Shown: positions 34,082 through 43,402, counted from the stretch's first letter. The stretch is DNA of 44,925 nucleotides from Hyphomicrobiales bacterium (GCA_028869185.1 JAGWTA010000020.1:1-44925), one strand, 5' to 3'. Numbers and translations are program-made. Notes: a model not told the origin generated them from the sequence alone.

Positions 34082-36436
34082 TCAGAAGCTCGTGCCGCCC
34101 GAGAAGCGGAAGACCTGAGTCTGGTCGTATTTGCCCTTGGCGATCGCCTTGGCGAGATCGAAGCGGATCGGGCCAAGCGGCGAGTTCCACAGGATCGAGC
34201 CGCCGACCGAAGCGCGAATACGCGCGGTATCCGTCTCGATGCCGTTGGCGTAGGTCTGCAGGCAGTTCGACGGGCCATAGTAAGGACCAACGCTGTAACC
34301 CGGCAGGCACCCGTTGACGAACGCCGAAGCCGGATAGAGCGATGCGTAAGTCGGCGCATAGAAGGCGCGCGGCCCCTTGTAACCCCAGACCGAACCAGCG
34401 TCCGCAAACAGCGCGCCACGGATTCCGAGATCGCGCGGCAGGCCCCAGATCGGGAACTGCGTCTCGAGCGAGGCGCCGATGTATTTCGTGCCGCCGAGGC
34501 CGTTGCCCTGATACGAGAACGGGTTCGACATGTCGCGCGGCCCGATGCCGCCCGGCGCAAAGCCGCGCACCAGGCTCGGGCCAGGATTGAACATGTCCGT
34601 CACGTGCAGCGTACTGCCAAGACCGGTCATCCAGCCGCCCTGGAAGCGCGCGATGCCGACGACGTCGTCGAAGATTTCGCGATAATATTTCACATCGGTG
34701 GTCAGGCGCAGGAAGCGCGAATTGCCGCCGAGGCCCGCCACGTCGGTATTGAACGCGCCGTAGATGCCGTTCATCGGCTTCTTCGGATTATCGAGCGTGT
34801 TGTAGACCAGCGAATAACCGATCATCGAGGTGACGGTCGTGCCCTGCTGCGCCTTGATCGCGACCGAAGCTTCGCCGTTGGTGGCGCAGTTGAACAGCGG
34901 GCTGGCCGCCATTGCGCCCGCCGCGCCCGGCGTGAGAACCGGCCACGGATACCAGCAGTCGTTATACGGATGCTGCAGCGTGTTCGGAATGTTCAGATAG
35001 GTCGAGTAGAGCGAATAGCGCGGCGCGAACGTCAGTTCGTCTGTGATCGGAACGCCAAGGCGCAATGCGCCGCCGAACACGGTCGTCTCATACATGTTGT
35101 AGGACGACACCGAGTTCTTCTTCGCATAGAGGTCGAAACCGGCCGCAATGCGCGAGTCCATGAAATAGGGCTCGGTGAAATTGAACTCGAGGCCCTTCGT
35201 GCGCTGGCCGAGCGAGGCGGCGAGGCGCACATACTGGCCACGACCCATGAAGTTCGATTCCGAGACCGCAACTTCGGAGATGAAGCCATCCGAGGTCGAG
35301 TAACCGCCCGAGATCGAGAAATTGCCCGTCGGCTGATCTTCAACGTCGACGTTCACAACAACGCGGTCCGGTGCAGAGCCCGGCTCGTTGGTGATGCGCA
35401 CCTTCTTGAAATAGCCGAGCGCATTGAGACGGCGTTCGGCGCGGTCGATCAGGACGCGATTGTAGGCGTCGCCCTCGCCGATCTCGAATTCGCGGCGGAT
35501 GACGTAATCGCGCGTGCGCGTGTTGCCGCGCACGTTGATGCGCTCGACATAGACGCGCGGGCCTTCGTCGATCACGAAATTGACTGAAACCGAATGGGCG
35601 GCGGGATTGCGCTCGCCACGCGGGCGCACCTGCGAAAAGGCGTAGCCCTTGCGCGCGATCTGCTTCGTCAGCGCTTCAATCGTCTTTTCGACATCGTCGC
35701 CATTGTAGATGTCGCCCGGCGCAACGCGCACGTAAGGCATCAGCGAGGGGCCAGGAACGTCGCGCAGGTGGGATTCCACATTCACGCTGGAGACGCGATA
35801 TTGCGGGCCTTCCTCGATCGCGACATTGACCAGATAGCCCTTCTGCGCGGGATCGTAGTGGGCTTCGTTCGAAATGACGCGGAAGTCGGCATAGCCGTTC
35901 TTGAGATAGTAGCGGCGCACGAGTTCGAGATCGGACGAAATGCGGTCCGGGTCGTAGACATCGCTGTTCTTGAGGAACGACAGGAAGTTCATTTCCGTCG
36001 TCGTCATCAGATCGACGAGCTTGCCGTTCGAATAGACGTGATTGCCGGTGAAGGTGATTTTCTTGACGCCGGTCTTGGAGCCTTCCTTGATGGAATAGAC
36101 CACGTCGACGCGCCCGTTCGGCAGCGCGACCGTGCGATAGGAAATTTCGGCGGCGGCGTTGCCGGAGCGGCGATAGACCTCGCGCAGACGCTCGACGTCG
36201 CCCTGCGCGGTCGCTGCGCTGAAGGCGCCGCGCGAATGCAATTGCACTTCGGGAAGCAGGACGTCGCTCTTGAGCTTGCTGTTGCCCTCGAAAGCGACGC
36301 GGTTGATGGTCGTCCCCTGCGCTGCCTGCGCGGCGGCCGGGCCAGCCGAGGTGATTGCGCCGACCGTAAGGCCGCCCAACGCAAAAGCGAACAGAGCCGC
36401 AACAATGGTCCGGCTCACCGTTCTCTTGACCTGCAT
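34082..36436 (-). CDS. bamA: Outer membrane protein assembly factor BamA
   Basis: The 784-residue core of the BAM complex inserts beta-barrel proteins into the outer membrane. A signal peptide (about 1-36) precedes five POTRA domains (about 42-425; the first begins [15 protein letters not shown]), then a 16-strand barrel. Landmarks are the loop 6 motif [13 protein letters not shown], a [24 protein letters not shown] transition into the barrel, and a final beta-signal ending in Phe ([11 protein letters not shown]). One extracellular loop (about 505-550) carries CW and NC with a possible disulfide. Neighbours rseP and lpxD and the five POTRAs favour BamA over TamA. AGGGAA precedes the ATG, and the 217-nt upstream gap contains a stable hairpin in the leader. 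Confidence 0.97.
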   Translation of the reverse strand: MQVKRTVSRTIVAALFAFALGGLTVGAITSAGPAAAQAAQGTTINRVAFEGNSKLKSDVLLPEVQLHSRGAFSAATAQGDVERLREVYRRSGNAAAEISYRTVALPNGRVDVVYSIKEGSKTGVKKITFTGNHVYSNGKLVDLMTTTEMNFLSFLKNSDVYDPDRISSDLELVRRYYLKNGYADFRVISNEAHYDPAQKGYLVNVAIEEGPQYRVSSVNVESHLRDVPGPSLMPYVRVAPGDIYNGDDVEKTIEALTKQIARKGYAFSQVRPRGERNPAAHSVSVNFVIDEGPRVYVERINVRGNTRTRDYVIRREFEIGEGDAYNRVLIDRAERRLNALGYFKKVRITNEPGSAPDRVVVNVDVEDQPTGNFSISGGYSTSDGFISEVAVSESNFMGRGQYVRLAASLGQRTKGLEFNFTEPYFMDSRIAAGFDLYAKKNSVSSYNMYETTVFGGALRLGVPITDELTFAPRYSLYSTYLNIPNTLQHPYNDCWYPWPVLTPGAAGAMAASPLFNCATNGEASVAIKAQQGTTVTSMIGYSLVYNTLDNPKKPMNGIYGAFNTDVAGLGGNSRFLRLTTDVKYYREIFDDVVGIARFQGGWMTGLGSTLHVTDMFNPGPSLVRGFAPGGIGPRDMSNPFSYQGNGLGGTKYIGASLETQFPIWGLPRDLGIRGALFADAGSVWGYKGPRAFYAPTYASLYPASAFVNGCLPGYSVGPYYGPSNCLQTYANGIETDTARIRASVGGSILWNSPLGPIRFDLAKAIAKGKYDQTQVFRFSGGTSF

Positions 36437-36491
36437 TACGCCGTTCCCTGTTTTCTTGAGCCGCCGCCGCTGCGACCGGCTTTTTCTTATG

Positions 36492-36537
36492 GAGCCCGAA
36501 CCGGGCGAAATTCGCGCCGCCCGGAGCTCGGAGGCTC
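36492..36537 (-). other. Stem-loop in the bamA leader
   Basis: Upstream of bamA, an outer stem GAGCC/GGCTC (36492-36496 with 36533-36537) encloses an inner stem CCGGGCG/CGCCCGG (36501-36507 with 36518-36524). It lies 56-101 nt before the start codon. No T-run follows, so it is more likely a leader structure than a terminator. The rest of the 36437-36653 gap shows a 10-bp palindrome AATCGCGATT at 36579-36588 and no gene. Confidence 0.4.
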
Positions 36538-36653
36538 TGGACGACGTAACGCTTCTACAAGGTTTAACAAACCGTGCAAATCGCGATTCACCCTATTAGG
36601 CGCCTTTTCAGGCCGGCGTGGCAGCGGCGACACAAAACAGGGTAAGTTTTCCG

Positions 36654-37799
36654 TTAACCGCGCTGAATCCACTGCAAAATTTGTGGCCCGAGGCGCGTGA
36701 CGTCGTTGAAGGTCGCCAGCAGCATCAGGCCACCGACCACCGCGATGCCGATCCTGAACCCGAACTCCTGCGCCCGTTGCGGCAGGGCCCGGCCCCGAAT
36801 CGCCTCGAAAACGTAGAACAGCAGGTGTCCGCCATCGAGCAGCGGAATGGGCGCCAGATTGAGCAGGCCGATCGAAATCGACAGAATGGCGATCAGGTTG
36901 AGCAGCGCCGAGGGGCCATGCTTGGCCATTTCGCCCGAAACCTGCGCCAGCCCGGCCGGGCCGGACAGGGTCTTGGTCGATTCGCGGCCCGTCAGCACGC
37001 CGGCGATGCCATTGACCGTCTGGCGGACGATGAACCAGGTCTCGTGCGCCCCGAGGCGCACCGCGTCGACCGGGCCGTATTTCTGGATATGGAAGTCCTG
37101 CGCCTTCGATTCGATGCCGAGCACGCCCTTGCGCACCGGTCCAAGCGCGGTGTCCTCGTTCACGACCGCCGGTTGAGCGGTCATCCGCACGAGCTTGCCC
37201 GCGCGATCAACGACGAAATGCAGATCGACGCCCGGCGAGGTCATCACGATCCGTTGCAGGGATTCGAAACTGTCGATCGCTTGCCCGTCGATCTCCACAA
37301 CCACGTCGCCCTGCTCGAAGCCGGCGACAGCGGCCGCCCCGCCCGCCCGCACGCCGTCGACGCGCGGTGTCACGATGGGACGCCCGATGATCATGAACAG
37401 CCCGGCGAACACGACGAGCGCGAGCACGAAATTGGCCGCCGGACCCGCCGCGACCGTCAGGAAGCGCTTCCAGACCGGCTGGCCGGCAAAGGTCACATCG
37501 CGCTCGTCCTGCGGCATCGCCTCGATGGAGGCCTCGTCCGACATGCTCGCGCCATTGGCGTCGCCGTGGAACTTCACATAGCCGCCGAGCGGCAGCGCCG
37601 CGAGGCGCCAGCGGGTGCCATGCTTGTCGATGTGATGGAAAAGCTCCGGTCCGAAACCGATGGAGAAGGCGTCTACCTTGATGCCGCACCAGCGGCCGAC
37701 AAGGAAATGCCCCAGCTCGTGGATGAACACCACGACGGTGAGAACGAGCAGGAAAGGCAGCAAATAGCTGCCGAGCGAAGAAACAACTTCCGCGAACAT
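36654..37799 (-). CDS. rseP: Site-2 intramembrane metalloprotease RseP
   Basis: The 381-residue M50 family zinc protease cleaves membrane-spanning anti-sigma factors and remnant signal peptides within the bilayer. The zinc site is His27-Glu28-x2-His31 in VVFIHELGHFLVG near the N-terminus, and the third ligand motif LLDGGHLLFYVFEA lies near residue 320. A single PDZ-like region (about 130-200, GVRAGGAAAVAGFEQGDVVVEIDGQ) sits between, fewer than the two of E. coli RseP but normal for Alphaproteobacteria. GGAGG precedes the ATG. It follows dxr by 56 nt and is followed by bamA, tying envelope stress proteolysis to outer membrane assembly. Confidence 0.96.
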   Translation of the reverse strand: MFAEVVSSLGSYLLPFLLVLTVVVFIHELGHFLVGRWCGIKVDAFSIGFGPELFHHIDKHGTRWRLAALPLGGYVKFHGDANGASMSDEASIEAMPQDERDVTFAGQPVWKRFLTVAAGPAANFVLALVVFAGLFMIIGRPIVTPRVDGVRAGGAAAVAGFEQGDVVVEIDGQAIDSFESLQRIVMTSPGVDLHFVVDRAGKLVRMTAQPAVVNEDTALGPVRKGVLGIESKAQDFHIQKYGPVDAVRLGAHETWFIVRQTVNGIAGVLTGRESTKTLSGPAGLAQVSGEMAKHGPSALLNLIAILSISIGLLNLAPIPLLDGGHLLFYVFEAIRGRALPQRAQEFGFRIGIAVVGGLMLLATFNDVTRLGPQILQWIQRG

Positions 37800-37855
37800 C
37801 TGGCCTCCGCCGCCGCCGACGGCGCCCGGAACAGCCGAGACCCGCAGACGAATGG

Positions 37856-39061
37856 TTACTGAAAAGTTACCTTGCCCGAGCCGCCGCGTCCGGCCAAGAC
37901 GGTCCGGCGCCTTTCTCTCGCAATATGGTCAACGGCCAAGGCCTCGCCAATGGTCGCCGGTTCGCGCAGGTTGGAATCGCGCGCAGCTTCCGCACAGGCT
38001 TCTTCAACGATTTCAGCGATTTGGCCAAAACCAATGCGGCCCGCCAGAAAGGCCTCGACCGCAATTTCGTTCGCCGCATTCAGAACGGTCGGCATGGCCC
38101 CGCCCGCCCGCAATGCGTCGATGGCGACGCGCAGCGCCGGAAAACGGTCGAAATCGGGTCGTTCGAACGTCAGCGAGGCGATTTCGGCCAGATCCAGCCG
38201 GCGCGCATTGGTCGTCAGCCTGCGCGGATGTCCAAGGCAATGGGCGATCGGCACGCGCATGTCGGGGGCGTAAAGGCTCGCGGTCACCGCCCCGTCCGAA
38301 AAGGCCACGAGCCCGTGCACGATCGACTGCGGATGCACGAGCACATCCAGCTTGTCGGGCGCAACGCCGAACAGGTGATGGGCCTCGATCAGTTCGAGCC
38401 CCTTGTTCATCATCGAGGCGGAATCGATTGTGATCTTCTGGCCCATCGACCAGTTGGGATGTTTGAGCGCCTGTTCGCGCGTCGCGCGGGCGATGTCGTC
38501 CCTTTTCCACGTGCGGAAGGGACCGCCCGACGCCGTGATGATCAGCTTTTCGACATCGTGCGGCGAGGCGCCGCCGAGCGCCTGCCACAGCGCGTCATGC
38601 TCGCTGTCGAGCGGCAGGATGGTCGCGCCCATCTGCGCCGCCGTGCGCATGAACGGCGCGCCCGCGCACACGAGGCATTCCTTGTTTGCAAGCGCGATGG
38701 TGCGGCCCTCGGCCAGCGCTGCATAGGTCGGCTCGACGCCGGCGGCGCCGGAAATGGCCCCAACGACAATATCGGCGGGATGCAGCGCCGCTTCCACGAC
38801 GGCGGCGCTCCCTGCCCCCGCCTCGATCCCCGAGCCCGACAGCGCGTCTTTCAGCGCGCCATACAGCGTTTCGTCGCGCACGGCGGCAAAGCGCGCGCCG
38901 ACCCGGCGCGCGATCTGCGCGAGTCCCGCGACATCGCGCCCCGACGCCACCGCCTCGATGCGAAAAGCGTCCGGCGTCTGCTCCACAATGTCGATCGTAG
39001 AGGCGCCGATGGAGCCCGTCGCGCCGAGCAGGACAATGCGGCTGACGCCGTTCACGGCCAT
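37856..39061 (-). CDS. dxr: 1-deoxy-D-xylulose 5-phosphate reductoisomerase
   Basis: The 401-residue NADPH enzyme commits the methylerythritol phosphate pathway to isoprenoids, needed for undecaprenyl phosphate and quinones. The nucleotide-binding loop GATGSIG is at 13-19. ALANKECLV, LPLDSEHDALWQAL with metal ligands Asp152 and Glu154, the TASGGPFR loop, IDSASMMNKGLELIEAHHLF and HPQSIVHG complete the active site. The start at 39061 lies inside the end of cdsA (10-nt overlap), implying coupling. Its product feeds uppS two genes upstream in the same operon. Confidence 0.97.
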   Translation of the reverse strand: MAVNGVSRIVLLGATGSIGASTIDIVEQTPDAFRIEAVASGRDVAGLAQIARRVGARFAAVRDETLYGALKDALSGSGIEAGAGSAAVVEAALHPADIVVGAISGAAGVEPTYAALAEGRTIALANKECLVCAGAPFMRTAAQMGATILPLDSEHDALWQALGGASPHDVEKLIITASGGPFRTWKRDDIARATREQALKHPNWSMGQKITIDSASMMNKGLELIEAHHLFGVAPDKLDVLVHPQSIVHGLVAFSDGAVTASLYAPDMRVPIAHCLGHPRRLTTNARRLDLAEIASLTFERPDFDRFPALRVAIDALRAGGAMPTVLNAANEIAVEAFLAGRIGFGQIAEIVEEACAEAARDSNLREPATIGEALAVDHIARERRRTVLAGRGGSGKVTFQ

Positions 39062-39900
39062 AACAACAAACCTTCCGAAGGTCGCAGCGGATATCGGGCG
39101 TAACCCAGAATTGCGGCGAGAACGGCGGCGGCGACGAAACCGTCGAGCCTGTCCATGAACCCGCCATGGCCCGGAATGAGATTGCTGGAATCCTTCACGC
39201 CGAAATGGCGTTTGACGGCGGATTCGAAAAAGTCGCCCATCTGCGATCCCGCCGAACAGACAAGGCCGAGCAGGAACACCGGCGCAAAGCGGACCGCGAC
39301 GACAGGATCGATGGCCACGACAGCAACGCCGAGCGCCGCGCCGACGGCAATGCCGCCGAGCGTGCCCGACCAGGTCTTGCCCGCCGAGAGCGCCGGCCAG
39401 ACTTTCGGGCCGCCGACGATCCGCCCGACGAAATAAGCCGCGATGTCGGTTCCCCACACGACTGCAAACAGCCAGATGATCGCGCGAAGAGCGAAGGGCG
39501 TATCGATCATTTCATGGATCGGCGGCCGCAGCGCGCAGATCGCGATGATGAGCGCGGCGGCGTAGAACACGCCCGCGCCCGCCCACAGTTTGCGCCCGCG
39601 TTCTGCGAGTGCGCCCGTCGCCAGCGCGGCGATCCCGGTAAGCACGAGCGCGATGTCGTAACCCAGTTGCGCGGCGAAGGCCGCCGCAATGGCGATGCCT
39701 GCTCCGCCAGCCAGCAGCCGCGCGCGCCCGTTCTTTTCGGCGACCAGCGACTGCCATTCGAAATGAATCGCAAGCGCGGCCGAAAGCCAGAACAGCGTGA
39801 ACGGCATCCCTCCCGCAACCAGCGCGCCCACCGCCAGCGCGATCATCACGATCGCCGACAGGATGCGCGTGCGCAGATCGCCGAACTTGCGCTCGCTCAC
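39052..39900 (-). CDS. cdsA: Phosphatidate cytidylyltransferase (CDP-diglyceride synthase)
   Basis: The 282-residue inner-membrane enzyme with about eight hydrophobic segments makes CDP-diacylglycerol from CTP and phosphatidate, precursor of all phospholipids. The family signature is exact near the C-terminus: S-x2-KR-x4-KD followed by [29 protein letters not shown] and [13 protein letters not shown] are also typical. It begins at a GTG overlapping the uppS stop (GTGA) and overlaps dxr at its 3' end, so uppS-cdsA-dxr are translationally linked. Confidence 0.96.
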   Translation of the reverse strand: MSERKFGDLRTRILSAIVMIALAVGALVAGGMPFTLFWLSAALAIHFEWQSLVAEKNGRARLLAGGAGIAIAAAFAAQLGYDIALVLTGIAALATGALAERGRKLWAGAGVFYAAALIIAICALRPPIHEMIDTPFALRAIIWLFAVVWGTDIAAYFVGRIVGGPKVWPALSAGKTWSGTLGGIAVGAALGVAVVAIDPVVAVRFAPVFLLGLVCSAGSQMGDFFESAVKRHFGVKDSSNLIPGHGGFMDRLDGFVAAAVLAAILGYARYPLRPSEGLLLWP

Positions 39901-40661
39901 GATGCGGTTTTCTGGTTGATGGCGTTCACGCCGCCAAAACGCCGCTCGCGCGTGGCAAATTCAGCGAGCGCATTCTCGAAAGCCGCGCGGTCGAAATCGG
40001 GCCAAAGAACGTCGGTGAAAACGAATTCCGCATAGGCGCTCTGCCAGGGCAGGAAATTCGAGATGCGCCGCTCGCCCGACGTGCGAATGACGAGATCGGG
40101 ATCGGGAATGCCGCGCGTCGTCAGGCGGCTCTCGAAAAGCGCCGCGTCGATCTCTTCGGCGCGCAGCTTTCCGGCCGCCACATCCTGCGCAAGCGCGCGC
40201 GCGGCGGCGATGATTTCCTGCCGCCCGCCGTAATTGAACGCGACCACCAGCGTCAGCTTCGTGTTGTTGCGCGTGATTTCCTCGGCTTCGGCGAGCAGCG
40301 GCGCAATGTCGGACGGCAGTCCCTCGCGCGCGCCGATCACGCGCACGCGTACGCCATTGGCGTGCAATTCGGCCAGATCGTTGCGGATGAAACGCTTCAG
40401 CAGCATCATCAACGCGCCGACCTCGTCCTTGGGCCGCGTCCAGTTTTCGGACGAGAAGGAATAGACCGTCAGATATTCGACGCCCAGATCGCTGGCGTTG
40501 CGCACGGCGCGCCGCAAAGCCTCGACGCCGCGCCGGTGGCCTTCGGCGCGCGGCAGCGAGCGCTGCGCGGCCCAGCGTCCATTGCCGTCCATGATGATGG
40601 CGACATGGCGCGGCGCCGCCGGGGCGGCGTCTCTTGCGCGGCGCATGTCGCTCTCGCTCAT
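39897..40661 (-). CDS. uppS: Undecaprenyl (di-trans, poly-cis-decaprenylcistransferase) pyrophosphate synthase
   Basis: The 254-residue cis-prenyltransferase extends farnesyl pyrophosphate to undecaprenyl pyrophosphate, the lipid carrier for peptidoglycan and O-antigen. The catalytic Asp25 lies in [36 protein letters not shown] and [22 protein letters not shown] with the conserved Arg pair are all present. It ends at the cdsA GTG start and follows frr by 23 nt. Its product is also the acceptor used by the WcaJ-type enzyme at the other end of the window. Confidence 0.97.
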   Translation of the reverse strand: MSESDMRRARDAAPAAPRHVAIIMDGNGRWAAQRSLPRAEGHRRGVEALRRAVRNASDLGVEYLTVYSFSSENWTRPKDEVGALMMLLKRFIRNDLAELHANGVRVRVIGAREGLPSDIAPLLAEAEEITRNNTKLTLVVAFNYGGRQEIIAAARALAQDVAAGKLRAEEIDAALFESRLTTRGIPDPDLVIRTSGERRISNFLPWQSAYAEFVFTDVLWPDFDRAAFENALAEFATRERRFGGVNAINQKTAS

Positions 40662-40684
40662 ATCGTCAGCCTTTTCATGCAGGC

Positions 40685-41245
40685 TTACACCTGCATGATC
40701 TCCTTTTCCTTGCCCGCCAGCACCTGATCAATCTCGGCGATGGCGGCGTCGGTCGCTTTCTGCACCTCGGCCTCGTGACGCTTCTCGTCGTCCTCGCCGA
40801 TGGCCTTGTCCTTGAGCTGCTTCTTCACGATATCGAGACCGTCGCGACGCACATGGCGCACGGCGACGCGCGCCTCCTCGGCGTATTTATGCGCGATCTT
40901 CGCCAGTTCCTTGCGGCGCTGCTCGTTGAGTTCGGGAATGCGGATGCGCAGCACCTGCCCCTCGATGGCTGGCGTCAGGCCGAGATTGGCGTTGCGGATC
41001 GCCTTGTCGACGGCCTGCACCATGCCCTTGTCCCACACCTGGATCGAGATCATGCGCGGCTCGGGCACAGAAACGGTGGCGACCTGATTCATCGGCATGG
41101 CCGAACCATAGGCCTCGACATGGATCGGCTCCACGAGGCTGGCGGAGGCGCGTCCGGTGCGCAATCCGCCCAGTTCGTGCTTCAGAGAGGCGATGGATGC
41201 CTGCATCCGGCGCTTGAGGTCGTTGATGTCGAAAACTGCGGTCAT
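40685..41245 (-). CDS. frr: Ribosome recycling factor
   Basis: The 186-residue protein splits post-termination ribosomes with EF-G. It matches the family end to end: [26 protein letters not shown], the hinge and beta domain with [15 protein letters not shown], and the C-terminal helix with [33 protein letters not shown]. Length is normal. It starts 16 nt after pyrH, so pyrH-frr-uppS-cdsA-dxr-rseP likely form one transcript from the pyrH promoter. Confidence 0.98.
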   Translation of the reverse strand: MTAVFDINDLKRRMQASIASLKHELGGLRTGRASASLVEPIHVEAYGSAMPMNQVATVSVPEPRMISIQVWDKGMVQAVDKAIRNANLGLTPAIEGQVLRIRIPELNEQRRKELAKIAHKYAEEARVAVRHVRRDGLDIVKKQLKDKAIGEDDEKRHEAEVQKATDAAIAEIDQVLAGKEKEIMQV

Positions 41246-41261
41246 GTGGTTTGTCCGTTTT

Positions 41262-41990
41262 TCAGGCGGGCGTCACGAGCGTCGAACGCCCCCTGCCCGC
41301 CAGCGCCGCCTGAATGGAATCTGCGCCCGCGAGCGAAAACACGATTATCGGAATCCGGTTCTCGCGGGCAAGGGCGAAAGCCGCAGTATCCATGACCGCC
41401 AGCCGCTTTTCGATGGCCTCGTCATGGGTCAGGCGCTCATAGCGGCGCGCGTTGGGGTCTTTTTTGGGATCGGCGGTATAGACGCCGTCGACCTGCGTGG
41501 CCTTGAGGATGACGTCGGCGGACAATTCGGCCGCCCGCAGAGCGGCGCCCGTGTCCGTCGTGAAGAAAGGGTTGCCTGTGCCCCCCGACAGGATGACCAC
41601 GCGGCCCTTGTTCAGGTGGTGCAAGGCTGCCTGCCGGGAAAACGGCTGGCAGATGCTCGGCATCGGGATGGCGGACAGGCAGCGCGCGGCCTGTCCCACC
41701 TGTTCGATGGCGTGTTCGAGCGCCAGCCCGTTCATGACCGTCGCCAGCATGCCGATGGAATCGCCGCGGGCCCGTTCGATGCCTTTGTCGGCGCCCTGAA
41801 TGCCGCGAAAAAAATTGCCGCCGCCGACCACGACCGCGATCTCGACGCCCGTTGTGGCGGCCCCCGCCACATCGGCGGCGATGCGATGGAGCGTTTCAGG
41901 ATCCAGCCCGTGCGACAGGCCTCCCATGAGCGCCTCGCCCGAGAGCTTGATCAAGGCGCGCCGCCATTGCGTGGAATTCGTCGCGCTCAT
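41262..41990 (-). CDS. pyrH: UMP kinase
   Basis: The 242-residue hexameric amino-acid-kinase-fold enzyme phosphorylates UMP to UDP for nucleotide and UDP-sugar synthesis. Landmarks: [12 protein letters not shown] near residue 12, [49 protein letters not shown] and [21 protein letters not shown] sits ten bases before the ATG. A probable promoter with a palindrome in its spacer lies just upstream. In most bacteria pyrH directly follows tsf; here 388 nt containing a multi-hairpin RNA candidate and two terminators separate them. Confidence 0.98.
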   Translation of the reverse strand: MSATNSTQWRRALIKLSGEALMGGLSHGLDPETLHRIAADVAGAATTGVEIAVVVGGGNFFRGIQGADKGIERARGDSIGMLATVMNGLALEHAIEQVGQAARCLSAIPMPSICQPFSRQAALHHLNKGRVVILSGGTGNPFFTTDTGAALRAAELSADVILKATQVDGVYTADPKKDPNARRYERLTHDEAIEKRLAVMDTAAFALARENRIPIIVFSLAGADSIQAALAGRGRSTLVTPA

Positions 41991-42018
41991 GAATCATCGC
42001 TCCTGATTTTGCGGCGTT

Positions 42019-42048
42019 CTTATAAGGAGCGCCGGCATATGCCGGCAA
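42019..42048 (-). promoter_or_regulatory. Probable pyrH promoter with 16-bp palindromic operator
   Basis: On the minus strand TTGCCG (42048-42043) and TATAAG (42024-42019) are 18 bp apart, about 29 nt before the pyrH start codon. A perfect 16-bp palindrome, GCCGGCATATGCCGGC (42031-42046), overlaps the -35 element and spacer, where a dimeric repressor would compete with RNA polymerase. No regulator is recognised. Confidence 0.45.
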
Positions 42049-42085
42049 GCCGTTCGGCAGATTTGCAAGGGGATTGCAGGGAGGG

Positions 42086-42121
42086 AAAAGAGGAGCGGCT
42101 TTGGGGGGTCGCCGCTCCTCT
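42086..42121 (-). terminator. Intrinsic terminator upstream of pyrH, ending the RNA candidate
   Basis: On the minus strand AGAGGAGCGGC pairs over 11 bp with GCCGCTCCTCT (42111-42121 with 42089-42099) around an 11-nt loop that contains six C residues. It is followed by a short T-run (TTTT, counting the last stem base). No protein gene lies between it and the tsf terminator, so it ends a non-coding transcript. Confidence 0.65.
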
Positions 42122-42250
42122 GCTCACCGGCGTTACCGCCGCTCTCGCGGGTTCGTCCCCGCCCGTTCCGGCCAGAAACGGGATGAGCCGACCGATGGAG
42201 CCCATTGCAGCCGCCCCGTGGGGCCAACTGCTTTCTGCCCCCTAACTAGT
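42086..42250 (-). ncRNA. Candidate structured small RNA or pyrH leader, five consecutive hairpins
   Basis: Read on the minus strand, this gene-free stretch folds into five successive stems: 42207-42231 (GCAG/CTGC plus GCCCC/GGGGC), 42163-42181 (CCGTTTC/GGAACGG, one G-U), 42147-42162 (GCGGG/CCCGC), 42128-42141 (CGGCG/CGCCG) and the terminator stem 42089-42121. A G5 tract near the 5' end (42238-42242) can pair with the C6 loop of the terminator, giving a pseudoknot or an antiterminator-like alternative. It could be an independent sRNA or an attenuating 5' leader of pyrH. The 5' boundary is uncertain, no promoter is clear, and no known RNA family is recognised. Overlapping short reading frames lack any protein resemblance. 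Confidence 0.45.
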
Positions 42251-42308
42251 TCGGATGATTACCTTTTTTCAGTGAGGAACGGCATGCGGGGTCATGACTT
42301 TGGTCATG

Positions 42309-42338
42309 AAAAAGGCCTCTCCGGAACCGGAGAGGCCT
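42309..42338 (-). terminator. Intrinsic terminator after tsf
   Basis: AGGCCTCTCCGG (42313-42324) pairs perfectly with CCGGAGAGGCCT (42327-42338); on the minus strand the stem is followed by TTTTT. It lies 40 nt after the tsf stop codon and separates the rpsB-tsf transcript from pyrH. Confidence 0.9.
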
Positions 42339-42378
42339 GATTCTGTTCGGGCTTCGAGGCGTGAAAAATTCGCGTCAC

Positions 42379-43305
42379 TTACTTCCGCAGGGACTCGACT
42401 TCCGCAGCGAAATCGTCGACCGGCTTTTCGATGCCTTCGCCGAGCGCATAACGCACGAACCCCTTCAGCACGACAGGCGCGCCCGCCTTGCCCTCGGATT
42501 CCTTCACGACCTGCGCGACCGACTTGCCGGCGTGATCGGCGTGGATCGAGGGCTGATCGACCAGCGTCACTTCCTTGAAGAAGGTCTTGATGCCGGAATC
42601 GACGATCTTTTCGAGCACATGCGCCGGCTTGCCGGCGTTCTTGTCGGCCAGCACCGCCTTCTCACGCGCGATGACCGCCGGGTCGACGCTCGCGCCATCG
42701 AGCGCGATCGGCGAGGAGGCGGCGACATGCATCGCGATCTGACGGGCGAGCGGCGCCAGCACGGCCGGATCGCCCTTCGATTCGAGCGCGACCAGAACCG
42801 CGATCTTGCCGAGGCCTTCGGAAATCGGCGCATGCACATAGGAGCCGATGACGCCGTGCTCGACCGACAGGACCGACGCGCGACGCAGCGTCATGTTCTC
42901 GCCAATTGTGGCGATCGCGTTCGACAGCGCATCGGCGACCGAGCCGGACGCGCCCGGATAATGGGCGGCCTTCAGCTTTTCGACATCGCCTTCGCCTTTC
43001 TCCAGCGCCACGGCGGCGATGGAGCGCACCAGCGCCTGGAATTCCTCGTTGCGCGCAACGAAGTCGGTTTCCGAATTCACCTCGACCAGAACGCCGCGCG
43101 TATCGCGAACGGCGGCGGCGACGAGGCCTTCAGCGGCCACGCGGCCCGATTTCTTGGCGGCCTTCGACAGGCCCTTCTTGCGCAGCCAGTCGATGGCGGC
43201 CTCGATGTCGCCATTCGTCTCGGTCAGCGCGGTCTTGCAGTCCATCATGCCCGCGCCGGTTTTTTCGCGCAGGTCTTTCACCAGTCCGGCGGTGATCGCA
43301 GCCAT
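42379..43305 (-). CDS. tsf: Translation elongation factor Ts
   Basis: The 308-residue guanine-nucleotide exchange factor for EF-Tu starts with the UBA-like N-terminal domain ([27 protein letters not shown]). The core carries the essential TDFVARN motif in [16 protein letters not shown] and [11 protein letters not shown]. The coiled-coil and C-terminal module are complete. The start at 43305 has AAGGACG at ideal spacing; the frame is open 16 codons further upstream without support. It is cotranscribed with rpsB, from which it is separated by 97 nt containing two stems, and ends at a strong terminator. Confidence 0.98.
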   Translation of the reverse strand: MAAITAGLVKDLREKTGAGMMDCKTALTETNGDIEAAIDWLRKKGLSKAAKKSGRVAAEGLVAAAVRDTRGVLVEVNSETDFVARNEEFQALVRSIAAVALEKGEGDVEKLKAAHYPGASGSVADALSNAIATIGENMTLRRASVLSVEHGVIGSYVHAPISEGLGKIAVLVALESKGDPAVLAPLARQIAMHVAASSPIALDGASVDPAVIAREKAVLADKNAGKPAHVLEKIVDSGIKTFFKEVTLVDQPSIHADHAGKSVAQVVKESEGKAGAPVVLKGFVRYALGEGIEKPVDDFAAEVESLRK

Positions 43306-43331
43306 TGGAATCGTCCTTCTAAAGAAGCGGC

Positions 43332-43394
43332 CCGCGCCGATGGCGCGGACCATTCATGTCCGAAAAATGCGACAGGCGTTGCGCGTCGCAACGC
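43332..43394 (-). other. Two stem-loops between rpsB and tsf
   Basis: GCGTTGCG/CGCAACGC (43376-43383 with 43387-43394) and CCGCGCC/GGCGCGG (43332-43338 with 43342-43348) each form a perfect stem with a 3-nt loop in the intercistronic gap. A T5 stretch lies between them but is too far from the first stem for a standard terminator. They could modulate rpsB-tsf message ratios or processing. Confidence 0.5.
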
Positions 43395-43402
43395 GCAGCA
43401 AA

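Noticed and set aside
42020-42205. 61-codon minus-strand frame within the tsf-pyrH RNA candidate
   Set aside because: It runs through the terminator hairpin and pyrH promoter, has no ribosome binding site seen and no protein resemblance; several overlapping frames exist by chance in GC-rich DNA.
42207-42250. Reading the tsf-pyrH RNA candidate as SRP RNA, 6S RNA, tmRNA or RNase P RNA
   Set aside because: None of the hallmark sequences or overall folds of these RNAs is present; the series of small hairpins is different.
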